Assembly (NCBI RefSeq): GCF_900156475.1 | Contig: NZ_FTNR01000022.1 | Location: 1 to 33,002, forward strand | Reading direction: 5' to 3' | Length of the DNA stretch: 33,002 nucleotides | Origin: Natronorubrum thiooxidans | GTDB taxonomy: Archaea; Halobacteriota; Halobacteria; Halobacteriales; Natrialbaceae | Part shown: positions 25,937 to 33,002 of the stretch, piece after piece | Position numbering within the stretch: the stretch's first letter is position 1 | Layout of the letters: every line of letters starts with the position of its first letter | Notes under the pieces: generated by a model | The model's input: the letters and a program-made list of their open reading frames with translations, nothing else | The model's database searches: none | What the model was told of the DNA's origin: nothing | Position numbers and translations under genes: made by a program

Positions 25937-26764
25937 GTGATAACCGAAGAGAAAATGGCCGAAGTCAGAGACCACATTGAGAACGATCCTCAGCTGAGAG
26001 AAGATTGGGGTCTTGATGGGCCGCAGGTAGTTGCCGAGGAAGAACAGAAACTCTGTGCGACGCATAGATCTCCTGTTCGGCCGCGGGTTGCCGATGAACA
26101 ACAGACTCAAACGCAAAGTCGTGAGAATGCGTACTCTGAAGAAAAGGATTCAAACGTAGGAACAGATACAGCGGTGAAAGCTGAAACAGGGGCCGCGTTC
26201 ACAGATTCAACAACAGTTGGTGCCGAGCAGGGGAATTCAACAACAAGTGGGAGAACAGGTTACGATTGTTCGTCCGGAGACCCTACGTGTCCGCTGAATA
26301 GACGTGCTGCCCTGAACGAGATGGAGTTCCATTCCGCGACGAATAATCACAGCGAAGACTCGCTCCGTGATCGATGGGAACGACACGGGGAACAGACGAG
26401 TGAAACAGAGACCGAAGATAATCACGATCATAACCATGACCACAACCATGCACCCGCGGACAATGAAGATCGTGAAGACCAGACGGAGAAAACCCCGAAC
26501 GAAGGTGAGGACGATGCTCTCCGTGCAGATGACGTAGAAAATCAAAATGAGGGCGCACAAGCCAGCGAAGATACGAATGAGGGTATTAGTCCTGACGACA
26601 CACAGTCTATACAGAGTGGTGAGGGAAACAGCGAAGATGAGAACGAGGGCATCAGTACTGCTGATACTCCAAATGGCAATGATTCTGGCAATGCCGGTGA
26701 TGGGGAAAATGAAGGTGAGGAGAAGGATAAAAATCTGAATCAGTCGAATATGCGCCTCTTCTGA
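25937..26764 (+). CDS. Acidic protein with His-rich segment and shared C-terminal tail
   Basis: The product is about 275 residues, strongly acidic and largely disordered. An N-terminal helix (TEEKMAEVRDHIENDPQLRE) is followed by a low-complexity stretch, a small Cys-containing patch (YDCSSGDPTCPLNRR), and a His-rich run (DNHDHNHDHNH) that could bind metal. The last ~90 residues, from NEGEDDALRADDV to LNQSNMRLF, are shared with the metallo-beta-lactamase-fold protein at 29449 and contain repeated NEG-x-S-x-DD-like units. GTG at 25937 is taken as start; ATG at 25955 is equally possible, and the frame is open upstream to a TTG at 25880. It lies just before the VirD4-like ATPase gene. It may be a substrate or adaptor of that ATPase. 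Confidence 0.65.
   Translation: MITEEKMAEVRDHIENDPQLREDWGLDGPQVVAEEEQKLCATHRSPVRPRVADEQQTQTQSRENAYSEEKDSNVGTDTAVKAETGAAFTDSTTVGAEQGNSTTSGRTGYDCSSGDPTCPLNRRAALNEMEFHSATNNHSEDSLRDRWERHGEQTSETETEDNHDHNHDHNHAPADNEDREDQTEKTPNEGEDDALRADDVENQNEGAQASEDTNEGISPDDTQSIQSGEGNSEDENEGISTADTPNGNDSGNAGDGENEGEEKDKNLNQSNMRLF
26498..26764 (+). repeat. Tail-coding repeat, copy 1 (inverted relative to 29449-29711)
   Basis: This DNA encodes the shared acidic tail. Its first ~40 bases and last ~35 bases are nearly identical to the minus strand of 29449-29711, while the middle is more diverged and has small length differences. The two copies are inverted and flank the ATPase gene. Confidence 0.8.
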
Positions 26765-26856
26765 TAGGGACCAGCAGACTAGTTCATAGTCTCTCTCGTC
26801 GTGCGGTTTTCCCAGCAGGCTGTTTTCCTCGTGAGATCCTCTGAATATCCACGCTG

Positions 26857-26880
26857 ACCCCTATGAGAAGGGGTTTCTTG
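26857..26880 (+). terminator. Candidate transcription terminator after the tailed acidic protein gene
   Basis: ACCCC-TATGAGAA-GGGGT forms a 5-bp GC-rich stem with an 8-base loop, followed by TTCTTG. It lies about 90 bases past the stop codon and before the promoter of the ATPase gene. Confidence 0.4.
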
Positions 26881-26956
26881 ACGTGACGGATTTGCCAAGT
26901 AGTGACAGATCTCCAATAAATACTCAAGTAACCATCATTACTGGAAACCGGACTAA

Positions 26957-26992
26957 TGCTTAGTATTATAATTCAAGTATAATGTCTAAGCA
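26957..26992. promoter_or_regulatory. Long imperfect palindrome upstream of the VirD4-like gene
   Basis: TGCTTAG...CTAAGCA are perfect 7-bp arms extended inward by TATTATA and TATAATG, with one bulged base and a 7-base centre. It ends 42 bases before the ATG and just before the TATA-like element, a natural operator position. Confidence 0.45.
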
Positions 26993-27000
26993 GAAACCCA

Positions 27001-27010
27001 ATTATATATT
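27001..27010 (+). promoter_or_regulatory. TATA box of the VirD4-like gene
   Basis: ATTATATATT lies 25 bases before the ATG at 27035. Standard archaeal spacing would place the transcription start at or near the ATG, consistent with a leaderless message. Confidence 0.5.
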
Positions 27011-27034
27011 ACCATTCAGGAATGTCTTCTACAT

Positions 27035-29401
27035 ATGGTATTATATAGTAGTGTCAATTTAGGAACAAACCTACTGTTCATTGATGGATTCGCACAAGTA
27101 GCAGCCGGTGCCGGACTAATTCCAATCGCACTAGCTGTCCTTGCATTCTTCATCCTCGCTGGGATACTCATCTTCGGAAACCCGAAGTCCCTGTTCGTCA
27201 AAGCACTTCAGTTGAAAAGTTACAAGCAGGTCTACCGGGATCTGAAAGAGTACTACGGGGGACGGACAAGTTATCCGCAGGATAAGAAATCCATCCTCGC
27301 AACGTACGCACTCGGAGGTGGATTAACCGTCCTTGTCTCGGTCGCAGTTCTCTTCCCACCGCTGATGATCCTGTACCCGCTCATCCTTCCTGTTCTATTC
27401 GGGTACTACGTGCGTGAACTCAGTTGGATCATTCACGCTGAACACGATAAGACCCTTATCGAAGAACCATTCCCCGAAGACCGGCCTGCATTCGGCGATA
27501 TCCCGTCAATGACCGTTGATGGGATTAAGGCGATCGGCTTGCTGGTCATGTACATCGGTGCATCCTTTGTAGCAGGGTATCTTGTGACCGCCGTGCTTCA
27601 CATCGGCTTGTCGTTCCGGAGTGCTGCCAGTGGTGGACTGATCGCCAGTGGACTCGTCCTCATCGGCGGCGCGTATGTCCTTCCTGCCTTCTTAGCACGG
27701 TACGCTCACGAAGGAACGCTTAGTGATGCACTCACCCAGCCAATTGACTTCTTAGAACCGATTGTGAAGGATGCAACGTACTTCCGAGAAGTGCTTCTCG
27801 GAACGTTCGTCATCGGTGCATCTTACCTCACGATCCTCGCTGTTGCGTGGGTCTCACCACTCCTCATGCCGGTCGTGTGCTTCCCTGTGATCTTCATTGC
27901 CACTCTACAGGGCCTGGATCACTATGCACGCGGATACAGCGCTGCAGTCGGTGTGAGATACGACGATGATACGCTCACTATTGATGACGACTCGTATGCA
28001 CTGCCCCTCCGCGGCGGAGGCGTTATCACGCCTGATCGCGACCGATCTATCCTTGCACTCGGTGAAACCGGGTCAGGGAAAACGGAAGCGATCAAGCTAC
28101 TCGCCTACCAGTTCAACACAACTGACGACACGCCGTTTATCGCGTTTGACTACAAAGACGACTACAAGGAGTTCTTCGGACAAGCACCTGCCATGGCTGA
28201 CGGTGGGGATACCGAAGATACTGGCCGTGCAGCGCAGTCCCCAGTCTCGAACAACGTCATCATCCTGTCCTTAGAAGATTCCACGTACATCTGGAATATC
28301 TTCGAAGAGGTTCGAGACGAGTCTGAATTCGAAGAGATCGGCCGTGCGATCTTTGCTAGTGAAGCAGAAGAGTCGAATAATCCGTACTTCCCACGTGCTG
28401 CTCAGCAAGTGTTCATCGCACTTCTTAAAGCCATTAACCGTGTCAAAGATGATCCGTCCAACAAGGCGCTTATAGACACGTTCGAAAAGAACAGCAAGGA
28501 AGAGTTATACGAGATCATCGCTGGCTTTGACGAGTTAAAAAGCGCGGCTGCTCATCTCGACCCAGATGCCGGCGAGCAAAGCGCCGGTGTGTACGGCCAC
28601 CTGCAGACAATGGTGGGCGAGATTTTCAAAGGTGATTTCCGGAAGAAAGGCGACTTCAGCATCCGGGACTACATCGAAGATCCAGACGGGAAAACACTGA
28701 TCCTAGACTTCCCACTGGACCGTGGGGATAGCGTCAAGCCGGTGTACCGTCTGTTCATCGACTGGTCGATCCGCCACGGTCTCGCTGCTGACGACCGTGA
28801 TACGTACTACCTGCTCGACGAGTTCCAGACCGTCCCTGGTCTAGAACGGATCGAGCGACTGGTGAACGCTGGTCGAGCTCAGAACGCGTATGGTATCATC
28901 GGGCTGCAGAGCAAGGCTCAGTTAGAAGGTACGTACGGTGAGGCAGACGCATCTTCAATCCTATCCGGGTTCACACAGGAACTGTTCCTCCGTGTTGGCG
29001 ACGAAGCCAGCATTGAATACGTCCGTACACGAACTGGCCGCGTTCGGAAGGAACGCCTCACCCAAGGTCCAAACACATGGATGGGGCGAAACCTGACCGG
29101 CCGCAGCGTCGTGTTCAACCAGACTACGACCGAAGAAGAGTACCAGATTTCCGAAGAAGAGATCCAGCGATTCGATCCTGGCGAAGCGATCGTCATGCAG
29201 CGGAACGGATGGCGACAGGGCAAACTGCACATGCTGGAAGAAGTACAGGACGAAATCGATCAGTGGAAGGATCGTTCTTCCAGCAATGATGACACTGGCG
29301 ATAGGAAGACAGGTACTACGCTGTCTAAAGACAAAATTGGAGGGACATCAGAAAGTGGTACAGGACCCATACCGGAAGAAAAGGCCACTGTTGACGATTA
29401 A
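27035..29401 (+). CDS. Polytopic VirD4/TraD-like coupling ATPase
   Basis: The 788-residue protein has two parts. Residues 1-300 are membrane-spanning, with about six to eight hydrophobic segments (first near 28-48, a pair near 90-128, others near 165-300) that resemble haloarchaeal DUF4013-type domains. Residues 325-745 form a FtsK/VirD4/TraD-type ATPase: Walker A GETGSGKT at 343-350, Walker B YYLLDEFQ with LLDEFQ at 593-598, and a TraD-like NAGRAQNAYGIIGLQSKAQL sensor region. The C-terminal 50 residues are a flexible Ser/Thr/Gly tail. Coupling proteins bring DNA or protein substrates to a transfer channel. No relaxase or VirB4 gene is in the window, and the flanking genes encode tail-sharing proteins, so protein transport is an attractive inference. 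Confidence 0.85.
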   Translation: MVLYSSVNLGTNLLFIDGFAQVAAGAGLIPIALAVLAFFILAGILIFGNPKSLFVKALQLKSYKQVYRDLKEYYGGRTSYPQDKKSILATYALGGGLTVLVSVAVLFPPLMILYPLILPVLFGYYVRELSWIIHAEHDKTLIEEPFPEDRPAFGDIPSMTVDGIKAIGLLVMYIGASFVAGYLVTAVLHIGLSFRSAASGGLIASGLVLIGGAYVLPAFLARYAHEGTLSDALTQPIDFLEPIVKDATYFREVLLGTFVIGASYLTILAVAWVSPLLMPVVCFPVIFIATLQGLDHYARGYSAAVGVRYDDDTLTIDDDSYALPLRGGGVITPDRDRSILALGETGSGKTEAIKLLAYQFNTTDDTPFIAFDYKDDYKEFFGQAPAMADGGDTEDTGRAAQSPVSNNVIILSLEDSTYIWNIFEEVRDESEFEEIGRAIFASEAEESNNPYFPRAAQQVFIALLKAINRVKDDPSNKALIDTFEKNSKEELYEIIAGFDELKSAAAHLDPDAGEQSAGVYGHLQTMVGEIFKGDFRKKGDFSIRDYIEDPDGKTLILDFPLDRGDSVKPVYRLFIDWSIRHGLAADDRDTYYLLDEFQTVPGLERIERLVNAGRAQNAYGIIGLQSKAQLEGTYGEADASSILSGFTQELFLRVGDEASIEYVRTRTGRVRKERLTQGPNTWMGRNLTGRSVVFNQTTTEEEYQISEEEIQRFDPGEAIVMQRNGWRQGKLHMLEEVQDEIDQWKDRSSSNDDTGDRKTGTTLSKDKIGGTSESGTGPIPEEKATVDD

Positions 29402-29448
29402 ATAAGGGAACATTCTTCCTTCCTTTGATTTAACCAGGAGGAATACTT

Positions 29449-29711
29449 TTAGAAAAGATACCTGTTCGACTGATTCAGATCGTTGTCTTTCTCCTCAGCA
29501 TTCTCTCCACTGGATCCGTCAGTATCAACATCATTCGGAGCGTCATCAACGCTGACCCCTTCGTTGACATCCTCCTCATTGCCTTGTCCGGTGTTCACGC
29601 CGGTTTGTGTGTCGTCAGCACTGATCCCCTCGTTCGTGCCTTTTCTCTCTTGTATGCTCTTGTCCTGTCTCTGTACGTCATCTACACGGAGTGCATCGTC
29701 CTCACCTTCAT
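29449..29711 (-). repeat. Tail-coding repeat, copy 2
   Basis: This is the partner of 26498-26764, encoding the shared acidic tail of the metallo-beta-lactamase-fold protein. Both proteins end at the same alignment point, with LNQSN-x-x-LF immediately before the stop. Confidence 0.8.
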
Positions 29712-30903
29712 CTGCAGGATTATCATTAGTGTAGGCCCTTGATTCCTCCATAGTGAGTTCCTGGGACTTATCCTCACTGGTAGCACTATCGTCTGTACCA
29801 GAAGTCGTCGGTTCTAAGTGAGCCTCAGGACTCCCTTTCTCTAACCGTTCCTCCGAGCCCGTATAGTCAATTTGTTCTTCTGTATCCTCTATTTCTGGTG
29901 TCTGTTCTTCGCTCAGGCGATCTTCAACGACTTCACCGGGTGTCTCCCCATTGGATAGGCTGCTTTCATAGATATCTCCGTGACGGTCTGTGTGATAGAC
30001 GTCACAGTTAACGTCTGATCCCTCAACAGCGGCCATCGTCAACTTGTTTGGATGTCCCCAATCCATGTGTTCTGGATCGGAGGAAACAACAAAATTGTCC
30101 GGATCAGCCTGCTCAAGATAATCAATACTGAGGTCGTCAGCTACTGCATCGAAATCCTCTCTGGTGGTGATACTGTCGTCGATTTCTTTCTTATCAGCGT
30201 CTGCACTGAGCCCGAGTTGATCTCTCGTATCCTCCGATAATATCTCTGCAAGTGGTGTCTCATCTGCTTCCGCTGGATCAACCTCTTGTTCACGAAGTTT
30301 CTGTTCAGGGATATTCTTCGTGTCAAAGTTATTTCGACTTCCGTGGTGAGGAGCAACGACAGTCTCAGCGTCCCTGAGGAACTCATCATCAATCCTAGCT
30401 AATTGATCAGGTGTTGAATCACCTAAAATCACTGTTTCATTCCCTCGGGATCCAACACGTGCCACCAACCCGTCGTTATTTGCAATAGGAGTGTCTTCGT
30501 GCGGGACATCATATTTGACTGGTCCTTCTTGCCCGAATGAATCGACCCTCTTCACCTCAGTAGTCCGATTTTCAGCAGCTCTATACACCTGTTGAAGGTG
30601 CTCTCCTGGCTCCCCTGGGCTCAAATCGTACAAGTTCTCGTTAGGGCCGTATAACCGGTCAATTTCAACATCGTCAGATTTGACCAGTTTTTTCATACCG
30701 GCTATATGATCACTATGACCGTGGGTAATGAATGCAGCGTCGATTGTATTACCATCTAATTCACTTTTGATATCGTCTACATGGCTTGCACGGTCAGCAT
30801 CAATCAAATACGTCTTATCCCCGTCACTGATACACGTAGCACTCGCCTGTTTGACATCGATATGAACAATATCCCACCGTTTATCACTCCTCTGTGTTGT
30901 CAT
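29449..30903 (-). CDS. ComEC-like metallo-beta-lactamase-fold protein with shared C-terminal tail
   Basis: The product is 484 residues. Residues 10-290 form a metallo-beta-lactamase domain like the C-terminal domain of ComEC: THGHSDH at 60-66, VILGDSTPDQL, then VVAPHHGSRNNFD (HHGS at 186-189) and a final DWGHPNKL with YHTDRHGDIY. The metal ligands look intact, so hydrolase or nuclease activity is plausible. An acidic disordered linker leads to a tail from DEGEDDALRVDDV to LNQSNRYLF, shared with the protein ending at 26764. No signal peptide or membrane segment is seen, so export would need another route. It overlaps the upstream small gene by 20 bases and converges on the ATPase gene. Confidence 0.82.
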   Translation of the reverse strand: MTTQRSDKRWDIVHIDVKQASATCISDGDKTYLIDADRASHVDDIKSELDGNTIDAAFITHGHSDHIAGMKKLVKSDDVEIDRLYGPNENLYDLSPGEPGEHLQQVYRAAENRTTEVKRVDSFGQEGPVKYDVPHEDTPIANNDGLVARVGSRGNETVILGDSTPDQLARIDDEFLRDAETVVAPHHGSRNNFDTKNIPEQKLREQEVDPAEADETPLAEILSEDTRDQLGLSADADKKEIDDSITTREDFDAVADDLSIDYLEQADPDNFVVSSDPEHMDWGHPNKLTMAAVEGSDVNCDVYHTDRHGDIYESSLSNGETPGEVVEDRLSEEQTPEIEDTEEQIDYTGSEERLEKGSPEAHLEPTTSGTDDSATSEDKSQELTMEESRAYTNDNPADEGEDDALRVDDVQRQDKSIQERKGTNEGISADDTQTGVNTGQGNEEDVNEGVSVDDAPNDVDTDGSSGENAEEKDNDLNQSNRYLF

Positions 30904-31261
30904 CTCTAATCACTTGTTCAACGTATTCGTCATAGATTTCAGTGAGCTCTGGATCGAATTGAAGACCGAGTATATGCTGATCACTCTCTACCTTCCCGGA
31001 AGCATACTCGGTGCTGAATATGCTGAACTCCCCGTCTCCGTGTGGAACAACACGGAAAATTGTTCTGCCTCTATACTCGTCTGGGACTTCCTCTTCGTAT
31101 TGATATGCCTCGATAACAATATCCATCTCAAAGTCCTCGCCTGGCTCGGGTCGTGCATCGTATATCCCGAACGTCGCCACGCCTTCTTCGAATTCTTCTA
31201 TCCGGGCGATACGCACCTTCTCGTCTGATTCAGCATCTGGAGAAATCCATCCGTCAGGCAT
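30884..31261 (-). CDS. Small acidic protein coupled to the metallo-beta-lactamase-fold gene, unknown
   Basis: This is a 125-residue soluble acidic protein with alternating hydrophobic and charged residues suggesting a beta-rich fold (KVRIARIEEF, FEMDIVIEAYQYEEE, TIFRVVPHGDG) and a C-terminal helix (ELTEIYDEYVEQVI). No family is recognised. Its last 20 bases overlap the start of the metallo-beta-lactamase-fold gene, so both are made together. An antidote or chaperone for that protein is a reasonable guess from gene order only. Confidence 0.65.
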   Translation of the reverse strand: MPDGWISPDAESDEKVRIARIEEFEEGVATFGIYDARPEPGEDFEMDIVIEAYQYEEEVPDEYRGRTIFRVVPHGDGEFSIFSTEYASGKVESDQHILGLQFDPELTEIYDEYVEQVIRDDNTEE

Positions 31262-31827
31262 TATCGATAAATCTGATTAAGTGTAAATCAATGTTAGGAC
31301 TTCTCAACGAGATTTCCAGCCAAGTAATTATCTAAATCAATATACCCCTGCGTATTCGGCACCGTCTAGTTAGCGCAGTCTGAGGAACGAGCAGGTCTGC
31401 GAGCATTAGTCCAAATCAACTCAACGGTCTGCTCGCTTCTCAAACTGGCTCAACTGAACAGTGTAAACAGCAACAACAGGTGCCACAAACGTCAAATCTC
31501 TAGCTCCGAATGACAGCGTATCGTCACGGTCACGTCTCGAAGATAATTGGACTCGAGACATCACTTTCGACGGGAGCCAGACATATGCCTTCACCACTTC
31601 GAACAACCTGTTCGTACCGGTATCAGCCGCTCAGCGATCCGGAACCTGACGACGCGGTTCCGATCTCACCTGCAAAGCCGTCTCACTGTCCGCATCCCGC
31701 TGCTCGAGGCGACGACGAGCGCTGCCTCTTTCACAGCGCAGACCGAGAGTTTCCGCCCGATAGGCTCCATTGAATCACTAGACGGCGTCGGGATAAGTCG
31801 GTAAATCGAAGGAGTTGAAGCGGGTGA
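31262..31827. other. Region without recognisable gene
   Basis: The first ~100 bases are AT-rich and probably contain the promoter of the minus-strand pair at 31261. From about 31500 the GC content rises, and short open frames on both strands (for example 31547-31804) have halophile-like composition but no recognised family. It may be debris of another insertion or of the sequence that once preceded the IS5-family element. Confidence 0.35.
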
Positions 31828-32055
31828 GTGGCAGTTTGGATGAACGTCACTACCCGCTTCACTGAAGAAATGGTGTCGCTGGCGAAAAGTTATTGCGACG
31901 ATCCGGCCGAAACTGCCGCGCCGGAAGACGGCGGCAGTTTCGCCGAATACGCGATGATCTCCCTCCACGGACTGCGGATTTTCCTCGATGAGACCTGCGA
32001 GATGATCATTGACCGGTTAGAGGTAATGCCGCCAATTCTGGAGATCGTCGGCCTT
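31828..32055 (+). pseudogene. IS5-family transposase, 5' part
   Basis: The frame encodes the N-terminal ~72 residues of the same IS5-family transposase whose 3' halves lie at 22272-22919 and 24132-24775: MNVTTRFTEEMVSLAKSY (ATG at 31840), the acidic FAEYAMISLHGLRIFLDE block and MPPILEIVGL. Similarity ends at 32055, exactly where the 3' halves begin in the protein. About 23 unrelated bases separate it from the ISH8-like end at 32079. Confidence 0.75.
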
Positions 32056-32078
32056 GTGGTGGTTCATACATCATTCAC

Positions 32079-33002
32079 CATCCGTCTTTAGTTAGGCGCA
32101 AAACCGCACGATAGCGGCGGCTTATCGGAGTTACTTTTCGGAAGGAATGAGGAGGCGGAAGATGTGCACTCTAACCCCTCCTCACACGAAGTGGAACGCC
32201 ATCTCACTAACTTCCTTCCATCTGAAGCGCTCGAAGACCACGCCGATGCCGTCGGCGTGGTCGAGCGCGATCGGAAGCTGCAGATTCCACCGCTCGTCTG
32301 GTCATTTGCGTTCGGCTTCGCCGGCGGCGCAAGCCGAACGCTCGCCAGCTTCAGACGGAGCTACAACTCGACTGCAGACAAGACATTGTCCGCAGGAGGC
32401 TTCTATCAGCGGTTGACGCCGACTCTCGCAGAGTACCTCCGCGACCTCGTCGAGTATGGGCTCGACGAGGTCGCTGTCCCCCACACCGTCTCAGAGGAGT
32501 TCAACCGATTCAGAGACGTGATGATCGCAGATGGAACGGTTCTCCGGCTCCACGAGTTGCTTGCTGAGGAGTATGAAGGTCGCCGTGAGGAGCAGGCTGG
32601 AGCACGGCTCCACCTGCTCCACAACGTCACTGAGCAGACGATCGACCGGTTCAGCGTCACAGACGAGAAAAGACACGACAGTACGCAGTTCGAGACAGGA
32701 TCGTGGCTCGAAGATCGGCTAGCGATCCTCGATCTGGCCTATTTCAAGTACCGGCGGTTCGCGTTGATCGACGAGAACGACGGCTACTTCGTGAGTCGAC
32801 TGAAACGCAGCTCTAACCCGGTTGTAACCGACGAATTACGGGAATGGCGCGGCCGCGCCATTCCCTTGGAGGGGAAGAAAATCTTCGACGTCGTGGACGA
32901 TCTCTGCCGCAAGTACATCGACGTCGAAGTTGAGATCGAGTTTGACCGGAGAGAGTACGCGGGCACGCAGTCACGTGATACGAAACGGTTCCGCGTCGTC
33001 GG
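32079..33002 (+). mobile_element. ISH8-like insertion sequence (IS4 family), right copy, cut by window edge
   Basis: This is the second ISH8-like copy, inverted relative to the one at 1-845. It begins with CATCCGTCTTTAGTTAGG, matching the outer end of the left copy, and runs off the window. The two copies are similar but clearly diverged, so they are separate arrivals or an old duplication. Confidence 0.85.
32164..33002 (+). CDS. ISH8-like transposase (IS4 family, DDE), C-terminus outside window
   Basis: The frame is open from GTG at 32164 to the edge, about 279 residues, with no stop. It carries FRDVMIADGTVLRLHE, EEQAGARLHLLHN, KYRRFALIDENDGYF, WRGRAIPLEG and DTKRFRVVG. The GTG start corresponds to the one at 761 in the left copy; a second in-frame GTG at 32191 is an alternative. 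An ATG at 32162 is out of frame. The visible part appears intact. Confidence 0.85.
   Translation, partial: MHSNPSSHEVERHLTNFLPSEALEDHADAVGVVERDRKLQIPPLVWSFAFGFAGGASRTLASFRRSYNSTADKTLSAGGFYQRLTPTLAEYLRDLVEYGLDEVAVPHTVSEEFNRFRDVMIADGTVLRLHELLAEEYEGRREEQAGARLHLLHNVTEQTIDRFSVTDEKRHDSTQFETGSWLEDRLAILDLAYFKYRRFALIDENDGYFVSRLKRSSNPVVTDELREWRGRAIPLEGKKIFDVVDDLCRKYIDVEVEIEFDRREYAGTQSRDTKRFRVV

Noticed and set aside
26415-26455. HNH-like string in the His-rich protein
   Set aside because: It is a low-complexity Asn-His-Asp repeat without the Cys and fold elements of an HNH nuclease.
31547-31804. 85-codon frame on + and overlapping frames between the small acidic gene and the IS5-family fragment
   Set aside because: No recognised family, no ribosome site or TATA in a useful position, and several overlapping frames of equal quality.
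1-33002. CRISPR arrays, tRNA and rRNA genes
   Set aside because: No regularly spaced direct repeats and no tRNA- or rRNA-like sequence were seen on either strand.

Overview
The window looks haloarchaeal. The evidence is strongly acidic proteins, an ISH8-type transposase at each end, a Bat-type HTH regulator, a Tat lipoprotein signal on the solute-binding protein, and TATA boxes placed for leaderless or near-leaderless transcripts. The density of broken insertion sequences and accessory genes suggests a plasmid or genomic island rather than core chromosome. The species cannot be told from the sequence alone.

Layout. (1) 1-1163: a partial ISH8-like element running off the left edge, abutting an IS66-type transposase fragment. 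(2) 1436-11522: an ethanolamine locus. eutB-eutC-eutA and a glutamine-synthetase-like gene run on +. A PotABCD-type ABC transporter and a Bat-family regulator run on - and converge on them. (3) 11720-22271: a defence-like cluster lying between two direct copies of the end of an IS5-family element. It holds vapBC, a broken and an intact modified-DNA-type HNH nuclease gene, a NERD-superfamily 1 helicase, a metallophosphatase, a DprA homologue, and a very large protein combining OB-fold, Cys/His, pentapeptide-repeat, Mre11-like, HhH and phosphoribosyltransferase segments. (4) 22272-24775: an IS630 element with two internal amber codons, held between two inverted 3' halves of an IS5-family element. 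(5) 24850-31261: a membrane/secretion-like module. It contains a lipoprotein, two small or acidic proteins, a polytopic VirD4/TraD-like ATPase, a ComEC-like metallo-beta-lactamase-fold protein and a small partner protein. (6) 31828-33002: the 5' half of the same IS5-family transposase, then a second partial ISH8-like copy, inverted relative to the first.

How the genes may work together. EutBC would deaminate ethanolamine with adenosylcobalamin and EutA would reactivate the enzyme. The transporter is the obvious candidate importer, and the GS-like enzyme could gamma-glutamylate an amine. No acetaldehyde dehydrogenase or microcompartment gene is visible. The large multidomain protein and DprA overlap by four bases and probably act together on DNA.

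The most novel candidate system is in region 5. Two otherwise unrelated proteins on either side of the VirD4-like ATPase share an acidic C-terminal tail of about 90 residues with NEG-x-S-x-DD-type repeats and a near-identical ending (LNQSN-x-x-LF). This suggests a common sorting or docking tag read by the ATPase. All functional statements are inferences from sequence; no searches could be run.
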